A stretch of 46,725 bases of DNA from a virus: positions 1-46,725 of IMG/VR virus record IMGVR_UViG_3300026097_000035. One strand, 5' to 3'. Below the pieces are notes generated by a model. The model made no database searches. It saw only the letters and a list, made by a program, of their open reading frames with translations, and was not told the origin of the DNA. The translations under genes and the position numbers were made by a program. Shown one piece after another: positions 21,148 through 30,787 of the stretch; positions within the stretch are counted from its first letter, which is position 1; each line of letters starts with the position of its first letter.

Positions 21148-21381
21148 TTACAGCTCATAGATGTCTGGGTTCTTTTTGGTTTCTGTCGGAGCCTTCTGAG
21201 TAATGATCGAAGTCAAGATAGACAGAAATGCAGCTCCAAGCGATACGCTAAGCATGTTGGCCCAGTTGACTTCAAACAGTCCAACGGTTCCAGTTCCTAA
21301 GAAAGCCAAAGCAGCCTGTGCCCAAGTCTTTACGGCACGCTCTCCGGCGTAGTTCAAAAATTCTAAGCTAAATAGTTTCAT
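21148..21381 (-). CDS. Holin (r1t-like)
   Basis: 77 residues: a short amphipathic start (FLNYAGERAVKTWAQ), transmembrane helix 1 (AALAFLGTGTVGLF), then helix 2 (MLSVSLGAAFLSILTSIITQ), and a charged tail (KAPTETKKNPDIYEL). The ERAVKTxAQ entry and the NWANMLSVSLGAAFLS helix match actinophage r1t-type holins. Forms membrane holes that release the endolysin. Last gene of the late block; its stop lies inside an 18-bp palindrome. Confidence 0.8.
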   Translation of the reverse strand: MKLFSLEFLNYAGERAVKTWAQAALAFLGTGTVGLFEVNWANMLSVSLGAAFLSILTSIITQKAPTETKKNPDIYEL

Positions 21382-21680
21382 GGTTCAATGTCCAAATCTT
21401 TGTTGATCTTATCATCTATTGTACTACCTGCCACATAAGCAGATACTATTATCGAGAGAAGCGTGACACCACCTGTGATAAGCGTCGTCGCCACTTCAGG
21501 GTAAATAAAGAACGCCACTCCACCAAAGACAACCATAAATACAGAAACACGATATGAACCATAAATTAGTCGTCTCCGAAACTTCCAGCGATCTTTGGGA
21601 TCATCGTCTTTACCAGAGATAAAGAACAATCCATCCCACGCAACCTGCGCGTATTTCTTTAGAGTGGCTTTCCGCAGCAT
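21378..21680 (-). CDS. Two-helix membrane protein, lysis accessory
   Basis: 100 residues. Basic N-terminus (WKFRRRLIYGSYR), helix 1 (VSVFMVVFGGVAFFIYP), helix 2 (LITGGVTLLSIIVSAYVAG) and an acidic tail. Lies between endolysin and holin with overlaps on both sides (22 bp and 4 bp), as expected of a second holin, antiholin or lysis accessory. Family not recognised. Confidence 0.7.
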   Translation of the reverse strand: MLRKATLKKYAQVAWDGLFFISGKDDDPKDRWKFRRRLIYGSYRVSVFMVVFGGVAFFIYPEVATTLITGGVTLLSIIVSAYVAGSTIDDKINKDLDIEP

Positions 21681-22342
21681 TTGCAGACCTCTCCATCTGG
21701 CTTTTTAGCCCAAACCTTGCTCAAAAGGCTCCAGATCGATTCTGACGGCTTTTCTACCTTCTCGGGTGCAACTACCTTAGAAGGCTTCTGTTTTGCCGGC
21801 TTAGAGGAATCTGTTAGCTCTTTTTTTTCTTCTTTTTCTTTTTTCCCTTGTAGTTCATGCTTCTCCCATGCTTTTATCTTTTGGTCAATAAATTTCTCAG
21901 GATCAAAGGTTTTTGCATATCTTGGGTCTGGAGTCTTGTGAGCTGTGAGATGAACGTGGTCGCCTTTACTGCAGGTTCCGCTATTGCCCTGACGACCTAC
22001 TGGTTGACCAACTTTAACTTTGTCGCCAACTTTTAGTTTGCTCATGCAAGTTGATCCATCCTCGTGATCTTTGCCATTGCACTCAGTTGTATCGTGCTTG
22101 TTGCAGTAAAGATGAGAATAGCCAAAGTAAACAGCATCTTCGTCTGTCTTGATAACTACGTACCAACCGAGGCATTTCGAGTAATCAATCTTTGCAACCT
22201 CAGCGTCGCTTACAGCACGAAGTAATTCTTTTTTATTAGGACTTGCGTAATCGCAACCACGATGTGGCGACTTTCGATTCTTTGTTGCGCCAAAACGTGA
22301 AGTTATTGTCTTTTTTGGAAGAGGGTGTTGCCATTTGTTCAT
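21659..22342 (-). CDS. Endolysin, M23 metallopeptidase
   Basis: 227 residues. LytM-type zinc peptidase: SPHRGCDYA gives His 27 and Asp 31, and GDHVHL gives the HxH pair (130, 132); GYSHLY and GQPVGRQGNSGTCSKGDH fit the core strands. Extra Cys pairs inside the catalytic domain (CNKHDTTEC, TC) may form disulfides or a second metal site. A Lys/Glu/Pro linker (about 157-200) ends in KPDGEVCKCCGKPL, a small Cys cluster that may bind wall or metal. Cuts peptidoglycan cross-bridges. No signal peptide, so a holin is needed. Confidence 0.88.
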   Translation of the reverse strand: MNKWQHPLPKKTITSRFGATKNRKSPHRGCDYASPNKKELLRAVSDAEVAKIDYSKCLGWYVVIKTDEDAVYFGYSHLYCNKHDTTECNGKDHEDGSTCMSKLKVGDKVKVGQPVGRQGNSGTCSKGDHVHLTAHKTPDPRYAKTFDPEKFIDQKIKAWEKHELQGKKEKEEKKELTDSSKPAKQKPSKVVAPEKVEKPSESIWSLLSKVWAKKPDGEVCKCCGKPL

Positions 22343-22345
22343 TTG

Positions 22346-22594
22346 TTATCCCATCATTTGCATTGTTGCAACAACCGCAGCACCCACACCCGCAGTCAGG
22401 GCAGCATACGCAACTTTTTCGATCCATGCTGTTTTCGCTTCCTGTAGTTCTAATTCACGAACTCGCTGTGGCAATTGCTCAATGGCGGTTAGCCTTTGTG
22501 ATAACTCAATGAGCAAACGCTCGTTCTCCAACTGCTTTTCATAAAGCATGTTCATGGTTACACGAGCATGTGGTTGCTCACTGGTATTACTCAC
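22346..22594 (-). CDS. Coiled-coil plus membrane-anchor protein (XhlA/BhlA-like)
   Basis: 82 residues: a coiled coil (LENERLLIELSQRLTAIEQL, then RVRELELQEAK) followed by a C-terminal transmembrane helix (VAYAALTAGVGAAVVATMQMM). This layout is shared by haemolysin XhlA- and BhlA-type holin-like proteins next to endolysins. Probably part of the lysis cassette; the family call is by architecture only. Confidence 0.7.
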   Translation of the reverse strand: MSNTSEQPHARVTMNMLYEKQLENERLLIELSQRLTAIEQLPQRVRELELQEAKTAWIEKVAYAALTAGVGAAVVATMQMMG

Positions 22595-22604
22595 GGGCTA
22601 CTCC

Positions 22605-22970
22605 TTAGCTGTAATTGCTTGCTATCCAGTCGATTCTTAAAGCTGAATCTGCGCCCGTTCCGCTTAGTCTGTGCACACGAGCTGTGAAGCCAGTCGTGCT
22701 TGGTGCACCTGAGAGAGTTACTACATATCCACTGGCAGAAGCACTGCCCTGAACATTTGCTACAACCACTGGTGTGCCCGTAAGTGTCGCTCCGTAGCTG
22801 ACAAATACATCAACTGGCGTGATTGTATCACTTGGTCCAGTAAATAGCTCTGATCCAGAAAGCACACCAGCATTGTCGGCTGAGTTAGCCAAGTTTGCAA
22901 AGTGAGTTTCAAGAGGTGCAATGTTATCGCTCGAAGTCGGGTAAATTACACCTTTAGTAGTGGTTGCCAT
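22605..22970 (-). CDS. Small virion/tail-tip protein (121 aa)
   Basis: Thr/Ser/Ala/Val-rich beta protein beginning MATTTKGVIYPTSSDNIAPLE, a start often seen in small actinophage minor tail proteins, with strands such as VDVFVSYGATLTGTPVVVAN. Sits between the S74 fibre and lysis genes. Probably a tail-tip or fibre-associated subunit. Confidence 0.65.
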   Translation of the reverse strand: MATTTKGVIYPTSSDNIAPLETHFANLANSADNAGVLSGSELFTGPSDTITPVDVFVSYGATLTGTPVVVANVQGSASASGYVVTLSGAPSTTGFTARVHRLSGTGADSALRIDWIASNYS

Positions 22971-22974
22971 GTGA

Positions 22975-23106
22975 CTATTCTACCTCATCATTATCTTGTG
23001 ACATTGCAGCAATAGTTGCCTTGAGAATTGCTATCTCTCCAGCTTGATTTGCAATCTGCTCTTTTAGTGCTGCTACCACTACGTTAGGGTCAATTTGTTG
23101 CGCCAT
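22975..23106 (-). CDS. Tiny coiled-coil protein (43 aa)
   Basis: ATG 23106, overlapping the fibre gene by 17 bp, stop 4 bp before the next gene. MAQQIDPNVVVAALKEQIAN then a heptad-like QAGEIAILKATIAAM and acidic end. Short coiled coils of this type accompany S74 fibres in many phages; role unknown. Confidence 0.65.
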   Translation of the reverse strand: MAQQIDPNVVVAALKEQIANQAGEIAILKATIAAMSQDNDEVE

Positions 23107-24097
23107 TTTCTAATTCCTTTACTCGTTCGTTTAGTTCCTGCACACTCTTGTGTAAGAACATATATAGCTTGTCATACCTAAGCCCCTTATATTTGTCAAC
23201 TTCATTTGCAGGTATTACTAGATGCTCACCAAGCCCAATATCTTCAAAGTTTTCCAATATAAAACCAAGAGAAGTTGTTTGTGCCTCTTCGTCGGTTCTC
23301 ACCGCTTCACGCTTGTAGTTGAACGTAACTGGATTGACGGACATAAAGGCATCTGTGTCAAAAGTAAACTCTGTAATATTCTCTTTAGCCTCAATACTAG
23401 AAATGGTTGGATTTCTAAACATTGTGCCCGAGCTATTGATAAACAAGTTTCCGTTGAAGCTTGTAGTCGTATTGTTTGCTACAAAACTGTTTCTTAAGGC
23501 TTGTAAATCTTGGTCAACTTGAATAATACCGCAGTCAATCTGGGCAACATCTACAATACCGCCAGAGGTAAAGTCAGAAGCTGAAATGCTTACACCAGAT
23601 ATATTGACACCAGAAATATCGCTTGCGTCTATTGTTCCACCAGAAATCCTGTCAGCGGTAAGAGATCCAGTTGTTATGTTGCTTGCGTTTAAATTTGTAA
23701 CCGTTATCTCACTTGCATCAATTGTTCCAGCAGTAATTTGATTAGCACTAATTTCACCTGCGTAAACATAGTCGGCGTCAATCTGAGTTGCAGTAACAGA
23801 GCCAACAACCAAGTTAGCACCGTCTACTTCATAGTCTCCACCGGGTGTGCCTAGTCCAGTTAGTCCATTGATTGCATCAAGTGCGTCAGACGCAGCTTGT
23901 TGCGCATCAGCTGCAGCTTGCTGTGTTTCTAGGAATGTTGCGTCTAGTCTGCGAAAGCTTGCAGCTAACTGATCATCACGAGTTGTATTGTTGACCTCAG
24001 CTGACCGGAATGCCGTCTCTAGGTTTGCTACTCGCTTTTGAACTTCTCTAGCCCAAGGTTGCGACTGTGCCGATAAGTAGTTTCTACTAAATGTCAT
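23090..24097 (-). CDS. Tail fibre with S74 intramolecular chaperone
   Basis: 335 residues. N-terminal coiled coil (TQQAAADAQQAASDALDAIN), a repetitive triple-beta shaft with ISANQITAGTIDASEITVTN-type repeats, then a C-terminal S74 chaperone: SSIEAKENI supplies the Ser/Lys self-cleavage pair, followed by NPVTFNYK, LGFILENFEDIG, YKGLRYDKLYMFLHKSVQEL and a terminal coiled coil. The chaperone trimerises the fibre and is then cut off. Likely host receptor-binding fibre at the tail tip, since it follows the hub gene. Confidence 0.85.
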   Translation of the reverse strand: MTFSRNYLSAQSQPWAREVQKRVANLETAFRSAEVNNTTRDDQLAASFRRLDATFLETQQAAADAQQAASDALDAINGLTGLGTPGGDYEVDGANLVVGSVTATQIDADYVYAGEISANQITAGTIDASEITVTNLNASNITTGSLTADRISGGTIDASDISGVNISGVSISASDFTSGGIVDVAQIDCGIIQVDQDLQALRNSFVANNTTTSFNGNLFINSSGTMFRNPTISSIEAKENITEFTFDTDAFMSVNPVTFNYKREAVRTDEEAQTTSLGFILENFEDIGLGEHLVIPANEVDKYKGLRYDKLYMFLHKSVQELNERVKELENGATN

Positions 24098-25695
24098 GAT
24101 GCCTCCATAAGTGGTATCACAGTGAACTCATTGAATTTCATCGCCTGATCTCCGTAAGTTGCTTGATCACCAGCTCTTGCAGTAAACTCTGCAAAGGTCT
24201 TGCCGGTCCAGATGTTTGTAAAGTCTGTAAAGTTTGCACAAGCCTCAGCAGTCAAGTCTACCTGTGCATCACTAAAGGTTGCGTTTATGATTCTAAACTT
24301 GTTTTGCTCATCATAAAAGATTTGGCCAATGCTTTCACCAAATGATCCGCTTTCAGCAAGAGTAATGTTCATTTGCACATCAGGACCACAAGCTGCTTGA
24401 GATGCAGCAACGCCCCTGCAGGAAACATCAAAGTCTTTGTTCATAAAGACATTATCTATTTCGCTACCTTCTTCTTGAGCAATGTACTCAATCGGAGCAC
24501 CAGACAGAAAAGTCTTGCTCTGAGTTTCAAAGAATACTCCTGTGCCAGTTATGTACAAAGCTGGGTAGTCCTCTTCACCAGAACTTTCAACACCGATCTT
24601 ATAAGGTCCAAGGGTTACTGTTTGTGGGTCATCTGCAGTTGGCAGCTCTGTTGCAGGAGGTGCGACAATAACAATTTCAATCTCATTTGGATTCTCGGTC
24701 AAAGAAACAGTCAAACTGCCGCCTTGAGCTTGCCATTGAGCCGGGAGCACAGGTAAGTCATCGCTACCGACAACAACATACTCGCCAGTTGAACCAGTGT
24801 ATGGCAAAGTAGAAATAGCAGAAACGTTTACTGGTTGGTTGACAGACTCAAGCGAAGCATTTATTTCAAAGCGTTTGATAACGGTTTCTCCGGGATCAAC
24901 CTGCATCCTGTCGTCAATGGTTACGTTTTCAGTTGCTCCGCTAAGATCTTGTCTATCTCTTTCGGCAATAACTTGATTCACACCATAGCTTGTGCGATAA
25001 ACGGTAATCTGCTTGCTTTGCTCTGCTTCTAAGTTTGTGACGTTGACGGTCTTTGAAATAACATCATCGCCAAGAGTTATCTGACGGTTTTTAGCTTCAC
25101 GAAACTCAAGCTCGTTTTCGTTGATGAACATCTCAAGTCCGATGTTGTCAGTGTCGCTAAGCGAAACAGCAGCACACAAAGCCTTTAGGTTTTCCCACAG
25201 GTTGCCCTGCCAGCCGATAAAGTTTACGGGGATTGCATCTAGTGTCGTCTGCAGGCTTGAGCTGATCACTGGAGTGATGTTGACCAAGTTGCAGTAAGTA
25301 ATGATTGCAGTCCACAAAGTAGAGCCAGATCCGCCATGAGGAGGAGCTGTGACCTCGACATTTAGTCGACCCTGAATTGTGTTGCCTGTCACAGAAACTA
25401 CATCGTCGACAATGCTGACATCTCTGCCGATAAACTCTACCGCACCGTATCTGTCATCTTCTAGACGCAAAGTGTTGTTGATCAGTAGCTTGCTGCTTGG
25501 GTGAAGATTGCCGGTGACATTGTTCTGCCTAGCACGAATAGCAGTGAAGCTAACCTGCCCAGCACCACCAGTCAAGTCATCTGGTTCAAGTGAGGTGACA
25601 TCCTCAGTGTAGGAAAACATCATGAGCGAGTTAGGCTCGATAGTTCCGCTTCCAGTAAGGTTTGTAAGTTTGGTAGCCACTAGACCTCCTGCCAA
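24094..25695 (-). CDS. Minor tail protein, hub/tail-associated
   Basis: 533 residues, directly after the distal-tail protein. Beta-rich with long strands, resembling baseplate hub proteins of siphoviruses (VEFIGRDVSIVDDVVSV, FREAKNRQITLGDDVIS with a central domain after about 160). Several paired Cys (SCRGVAASQAACG, AEACANF) may make disulfides. No lytic motif is visible. Role by position: tail-tip hub that carries the fibre. Confidence 0.7.
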   Translation of the reverse strand: MAGGLVATKLTNLTGSGTIEPNSLMMFSYTEDVTSLEPDDLTGGAGQVSFTAIRARQNNVTGNLHPSSKLLINNTLRLEDDRYGAVEFIGRDVSIVDDVVSVTGNTIQGRLNVEVTAPPHGGSGSTLWTAIITYCNLVNITPVISSSLQTTLDAIPVNFIGWQGNLWENLKALCAAVSLSDTDNIGLEMFINENELEFREAKNRQITLGDDVISKTVNVTNLEAEQSKQITVYRTSYGVNQVIAERDRQDLSGATENVTIDDRMQVDPGETVIKRFEINASLESVNQPVNVSAISTLPYTGSTGEYVVVGSDDLPVLPAQWQAQGGSLTVSLTENPNEIEIVIVAPPATELPTADDPQTVTLGPYKIGVESSGEEDYPALYITGTGVFFETQSKTFLSGAPIEYIAQEEGSEIDNVFMNKDFDVSCRGVAASQAACGPDVQMNITLAESGSFGESIGQIFYDEQNKFRIINATFSDAQVDLTAEACANFTDFTNIWTGKTFAEFTARAGDQATYGDQAMKFNEFTVIPLMEAS

Positions 25696-26555
25696 GTGAC
25701 GCTCATGCCGATTCGACCCTCGCCAATGTTAGCTGAGTAGTACTCAATCTGCGGAGCGGATGCAAACTCCAATCCTGTCGTTCCTCGACCAGAAATAAAT
25801 CCGCCCGTTGCTGGGAAGTTGCTTCCCTCTAGTAACTGAGCAATCATTCCGCTCACAGTAAAGACTGATGCACCAGTGTCTGGCTTGTAAAGGTAAATCT
25901 CGACCTTAGAGTAAACATCTCCAGAAACGGCTACGTTTGTGCGGTTACTAGAGGTGACGCCAATTACGTTCGCATCTACTGTTGTTTGTGTGCCATCGGT
26001 TCTGGCATAACGCTTGATTCGCACACCGCCATCACCTGACCCAACCTCACCATGCCAACCGAAGTGCAAAGTGTGCCCAGTAGGGATAATAATTGTTAGC
26101 TTGTCGGTGCTTTCGATTTCGCCAGTGCCTAGTGAGTACTTAGCTGAAATAGTTGGGTAATCGTTTATGTTGTTTGCTGTGTCTACAAACTCGCTTACTG
26201 CAAAGCTTGCAATCTCTGGCCAGTCCTTGCGAGTGATTCCGGGAGCAGCCCAGCTAGGTGGCAACAAGTTAGTTGTTGTTGCGTAAGGATCATTCCAGTA
26301 GTAAGGGCCGTCACCATAAACGCCGTCAAAAAAGTCCTTGATGGTCTGTAGGCTGTCTTCCATCTCTGGTGCGTTCATTGGTCCCAGCCAACTAGCATCA
26401 AAACGCCTTGAGCTGCCCTGTGAGCGGATTATAGATGTCTTACCTGTAAGTAGCATGTTCTCGACAAAACGACCCGTTGCAGAGGCTTGTAGCCCCGTTT
26501 GCGGTGCAGGTATGTAAAGCTGCTTGCTTGCATTGCCAAAATAGACTTTACGCAT
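25680..26555 (-). CDS. Distal tail (Dit-like) protein
   Basis: 291 residues. N-terminal part has the distal-tail pattern with strands and a FFDGVYGDGPYYWNDPYA motif; the rest is a jelly-roll-like carbohydrate-binding-type domain (YSLGTGEIESTDKLTIIIPT, VEIYLYKPDTGASVF). Follows the tape measure with a 1-base overlap and overlaps the hub gene. Links tail tube to hub; the extra domain may contact sugars. Confidence 0.75.
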   Translation of the reverse strand: MRKVYFGNASKQLYIPAPQTGLQASATGRFVENMLLTGKTSIIRSQGSSRRFDASWLGPMNAPEMEDSLQTIKDFFDGVYGDGPYYWNDPYATTTNLLPPSWAAPGITRKDWPEIASFAVSEFVDTANNINDYPTISAKYSLGTGEIESTDKLTIIIPTGHTLHFGWHGEVGSGDGGVRIKRYARTDGTQTTVDANVIGVTSSNRTNVAVSGDVYSKVEIYLYKPDTGASVFTVSGMIAQLLEGSNFPATGGFISGRGTTGLEFASAPQIEYYSANIGEGRIGMSVTWQEV

Positions 26556-29500
26556 TAGTTCAATCCTCGCTGTGACAACATCACGTTCCCTGCGTTTGCA
26601 GACTGTGCAATCTTACCGTTGTCTGCATACAAGTTTACTGGACGATCTGCAACCTGTCTTAGCAAGGCACGATCTTGTGGCGATAGGTAAACAATGTTGC
26701 TTCCGCCGCCTGCTACGCCGTTTGTTGCATTAGAAGGCATTGATGCCATTGGCAGTCTTTGCTGGTTTAGGGCATTCATAAAGTCGACACCGTAGGATCG
26801 CACAGCAGATGCTTGAACAACGTACTCGCCGTTAGAAAGCATGGTTGGGATGCTGTCGCTAGTTGGTCCACCGGGACCACGAACTCTGCCGCCGTTTTCC
26901 ATACTGCCAACGTAACCGCCTGCTGCGAAACGCACAGGAGCTTCCCCAGCTGAAGATCCAGATCCACGTATTTGACCAGTAATTGTTCTGAAGGTTCTGT
27001 AATCGACACCGTAAACGGCTTTGTAGAAGTCAGACAAAGAAATAAGTCCTCTGTCAAGACCCATCCTAAATAATCGAACATCGCTACCGTTAATAATTGG
27101 TCTTAGCTGTGATGCAACACTCGGAACTTTTGTTTCAATAGTTGTGCGTGCAACAAACCCATTTATAGACTTTAGACTTGCTTCGTACTCGTTCAGTGCT
27201 TGTTCAGCGGCACTAATGTTTGAGTCAAACTCAATATCCACTCTTGGATCAACCTTGTCTACAGTTTTTATGAAGCCATCAAAAATGCCCTCGTACTTTT
27301 CAAGTTCTTCTCTTGAGTATCCGACTTCAGTTGCTTGAGCCATAAACTCTTCTTTTAGGGACCTTATGTAACCCTCGAGCTCTTCGCCTTCCATGCCTGA
27401 TTCAATTGCTGCTTGAATTAAATTGCCGTACTCGCCAACCAGCCCGATTAAAGCACTTCTGTTTTCTTTCGCTGCCTCACTAGTTCCCTTTAGGGTCATC
27501 TCTGATTCAGCTTGTGCTTCTGCTAAGTTTTCGTTTTCGTCAGCAAGCTTGTTGTCAATTTTTGCAAGCTTTGCACGAATAACCGCAGCTCTTTGCTCGT
27601 CACCATAACGCTGAGCAACAGATAGCTGATATTCAAGAACGTCTCTGTCTGCAGTCAGCTCTAGGATTTCAGCATTGGCATCTCTAATGGCTTCTTCGGC
27701 TTTTTCTGCGTTTTCTGCAATTTTTTCCCAGCCATCGGCAATGTCATCTTGAACTTCGATCTCGCCAAACTCGATGCCCATAATTCGATCAAAAATGCCA
27801 CCGATGTCCTTCGAGTAATCAGTTACATCTCTTAGTGCCTTGCCTACGCCCCTAATACTTTCAGCACGATCATCATTTGCTTCAGTGTCTGCTTGACTTC
27901 CTGCAGTCAGCGCTTGCACAGCCTCAAATGCGGCTATGTTACCTTCGGTAATTCCATCAATTGCAATAGCCTGTTGCAAGTAAAGGCCAATAGCTCTTCT
28001 AGTTGCACCATTTGCATTGGCTTGCTCATCGGCAGTTCTTTTTAGGGCACCTATTTCCACAGCTCTACCAGTGTTCACATCGAACAAAAGAGTTGCGAGT
28101 CTTGCATAAAATTGTTGCTGTTGAGTTCCTGCGCCTTGTTGCAAAGCGTCAAGCTGATCTAGAGGTGTTACTTCTAAGAATTCTTGAACTTGCTCACGAA
28201 GTGTGTCCAGTGCTCCAGAACCGGGATCCTGCATGGCTGCTTCAATTAAGCTGCCGAAGTCTAAGTCTGAGCTTGTGAGGGTTTCGCCAAGTCGTAGTCC
28301 CGCTTCATTTGCAGAATCAAACATCTCTGTAAACTGCTCAGTGTTGACCACAGCTTGACCGATTGCTCTAGCAAAGTTTTCGCCAAGTGCAACCGTGTTG
28401 TCGTCAATGGCTTGCGTGGAGTCATCGAATGCATCTTTTACATCACCCTGCGAGTTGACAATCTTACTTGCTGCAGAAGCTGCTCCTGATGAAAGGCTGC
28501 TGGTTTTATCTAGCTTTGTGTTGTGCAGGGCAATTGCTTCACCGGACTCACGGAAAGCTTCAGTATCCGCCTTGATAGCATCGCTTAGCGTTCTTGCTCC
28601 ACCAGCTGCAGCTTCTAGATCTACTTGCGTTCTACCTAGCGAACTAAGAGTCGAGACCAATCCAATCACAGTAATTGCAGCAATTGCAGCACCTAAGATT
28701 CCAACAGCTCCAGTCAAGCCTCTTGTGGCGACTGTAGCTTGATTGGTTGCTATGATTTCCGCACGCCTTTCAGCAGTCATGGCTTTAGTTGCAACCATAT
28801 TGTCTAGCTGCTTCTTTGTATAAAACTCCATTGCTCCAGACGCACTTGTTGTGGCAAACAAGGTTCCACGAATTGCGTTTGTCAATCCAGCTATTGGGTT
28901 CATTGCGGTCAGTGCACCTTGACCTGTTTTGATCATTGCAACTTGCAAGGCTAGTATCTGAGCCGTTGCGATCTTTGAGGCAAAAGTGACTCCAGCAAAA
29001 ATAGCAATAAAAGCAGACAAGCTTGTGACAATTGGGATTACAAATTGTCCAATATCTGTTGCTGCAAAGTTTTCAATCTGATTTACAAAAGCAATTAGCC
29101 CTTCGATGATTGGCTTTAAGAATTCTCCAAATCCAGCACCAGCAGTTGCAGCAAGAGCCTCAAAAGCGTTGATAAGCCTTTGAACTTTAGCTTCTAAGTT
29201 ATCTGCAGTGTCTGCATAAGCTTCCGACAAAGCTGTGCCCTCGGTGTAAGATTCGTTAGCATCACGCAGTGACTTAGTGTAAACATCCATGTTTCCAGAA
29301 AGCCTTTGCAAAACGTTGATCTCACGAGTTTCGACAATGCCAAGGTTATCTAGCACAGCGGTAAGATTGTCCACTTCGCTCAAACCGCCAACAAATGCAC
29401 TAAAGAATTGCTCTGGGTTTGTGCGGAATAGATTTCTGGCAGCCTCTTCAGTTGTGCCCATTACTGAAGCGAACTCGCCGATTTTGTCAGAGCTCCCGTC

Positions 29501-30757
29501 GACTGCACGCTGGATGTCATTGAACAAACGCAAGATAACACCACGAGCTTGCTCTGGTGGAATCGCCAGTGAGGACAGTGCTGTTGACAAACCGATGATT
29601 TGGCTTGCAGAATATCCAGCTGTAGTGGCGGCTCCAGCGATAGACTCTGCCATCTTTAGAATTTCTTTTTCAGTTGCTACAGCATTGAATCCAGCAAAAA
29701 TAACTGCAGATGCTAGGTTTTCAAACTGATCACTAGGCACATTGGCAAGTGAGCTTAGTCGACCAAACTTTTCTGCAGTGTCATCAATTGTGTTGCCGGT
29801 AACAGCTGCGAATGCCGCAATCTGCTCAGTAAAGGCAGCAAGGTCTCCAGTTGCAATACCCATCTGAGCACCAAGCGTTGCAATCTGGCTAATTTCGGCA
29901 AAGGTCACAGGGATCTGTGTGCTTAGATCGATTAACGCTTCACGAACTCTTTCAAATTCATCACTGCCAAGGTCTAAAGTTGCAGCTCTTTCAACCGCAG
30001 TAAATGCAGACTCATACTCTGCAAAAGAAACAACTGCTTGAGCGCTGGCTCTAGCAACTTGGATTGCTCCTGTTGCAATCTGCCTGTAAAGATTTGCCAC
30101 GTCGTACAAAGCATAACGACCAGTAATCATCGCCTCTGTTTGATCACGGTTTGCTCTAGCAACTGCAGCAGCGGCTGTTCTTTGTTCTTTTACAAGTCGA
30201 TTTTGTTCTCTCTGGCTTTGTATAAGCCCGTCCATTGTCGATTCTTGTTTCCGCAATGGGCCAAAGGCAAGCTTGCCTTCTTGCACATACTTTTGCTGAA
30301 GAGCAACTCGTTTTTGCTCTTGTATAACTTGCTTTTTAGTTTCGGCAGCTATACGGTTCTTCTGCTGTATTACCTGCCTTTGAACTGAAGCTTGTTCTTT
30401 TTGCTGCCTTAGAATCTTTGCTTCTTGATTGGCAGGTAAGTTTTCTGGACCCAGCAAGGCCCTCTTTGGCTTTATAGCCGCTTGAGCTTGTTTTTGACCT
30501 TGAAGCCTAGCTTGGTTTTCCTGCTTGATGTTCTCCATTTCTTTACGATGGAGTGCTTCGAGAGCTTGCTCAGCTTGTTGTTGTGTGCCCTTTTGTTCTT
30601 TACGCTTTTTGCTCTCTGCAGACTTAGCGCCAGATGCACCTTCTACAGCTTTTTGACTTTTAGTCAGTTCCTGCAGTGCTTGATTGGCTTGTTCAACCTG
30701 CTGGATAAACTGACGAGCGTCCGCTGTGATTTTTGCGTGGAAACTCGCATTAGCCAT
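26555..30757 (-). CDS. Tape measure protein
   Basis: 1400 residues, the longest gene, directly after the tail assembly chaperones. Coiled-coil Gln/Lys-rich N-terminus (about 1-190), a TP901-type tape measure core (ISQIATLGAQMGIATGDLAA, VSDQF-like helices, about 270-500), hydrophobic segments FVIPIVTSLSAFIAIFAG (about 560) and VGILGAAIAAITVIGLVS (about 685), and long helices to the C-terminus. At about 1.5 angstrom per residue it predicts a tail near 200 nm. GGYVGSMENGGRVRGPGGPT near the end is typical of actinophage tape measures. Confidence 0.92.
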   Translation of the reverse strand: MANASFHAKITADARQFIQQVEQANQALQELTKSQKAVEGASGAKSAESKKRKEQKGTQQQAEQALEALHRKEMENIKQENQARLQGQKQAQAAIKPKRALLGPENLPANQEAKILRQQKEQASVQRQVIQQKNRIAAETKKQVIQEQKRVALQQKYVQEGKLAFGPLRKQESTMDGLIQSQREQNRLVKEQRTAAAAVARANRDQTEAMITGRYALYDVANLYRQIATGAIQVARASAQAVVSFAEYESAFTAVERAATLDLGSDEFERVREALIDLSTQIPVTFAEISQIATLGAQMGIATGDLAAFTEQIAAFAAVTGNTIDDTAEKFGRLSSLANVPSDQFENLASAVIFAGFNAVATEKEILKMAESIAGAATTAGYSASQIIGLSTALSSLAIPPEQARGVILRLFNDIQRAVDGSSDKIGEFASVMGTTEEAARNLFRTNPEQFFSAFVGGLSEVDNLTAVLDNLGIVETREINVLQRLSGNMDVYTKSLRDANESYTEGTALSEAYADTADNLEAKVQRLINAFEALAATAGAGFGEFLKPIIEGLIAFVNQIENFAATDIGQFVIPIVTSLSAFIAIFAGVTFASKIATAQILALQVAMIKTGQGALTAMNPIAGLTNAIRGTLFATTSASGAMEFYTKKQLDNMVATKAMTAERRAEIIATNQATVATRGLTGAVGILGAAIAAITVIGLVSTLSSLGRTQVDLEAAAGGARTLSDAIKADTEAFRESGEAIALHNTKLDKTSSLSSGAASAASKIVNSQGDVKDAFDDSTQAIDDNTVALGENFARAIGQAVVNTEQFTEMFDSANEAGLRLGETLTSSDLDFGSLIEAAMQDPGSGALDTLREQVQEFLEVTPLDQLDALQQGAGTQQQQFYARLATLLFDVNTGRAVEIGALKRTADEQANANGATRRAIGLYLQQAIAIDGITEGNIAAFEAVQALTAGSQADTEANDDRAESIRGVGKALRDVTDYSKDIGGIFDRIMGIEFGEIEVQDDIADGWEKIAENAEKAEEAIRDANAEILELTADRDVLEYQLSVAQRYGDEQRAAVIRAKLAKIDNKLADENENLAEAQAESEMTLKGTSEAAKENRSALIGLVGEYGNLIQAAIESGMEGEELEGYIRSLKEEFMAQATEVGYSREELEKYEGIFDGFIKTVDKVDPRVDIEFDSNISAAEQALNEYEASLKSINGFVARTTIETKVPSVASQLRPIINGSDVRLFRMGLDRGLISLSDFYKAVYGVDYRTFRTITGQIRGSGSSAGEAPVRFAAGGYVGSMENGGRVRGPGGPTSDSIPTMLSNGEYVVQASAVRSYGVDFMNALNQQRLPMASMPSNATNGVAGGGSNIVYLSPQDRALLRQVADRPVNLYADNGKIAQSANAGNVMLSQRGLN

Positions 30758-30787
30758 ATTACCGCCTAAGGATACAGATTACTAGGT

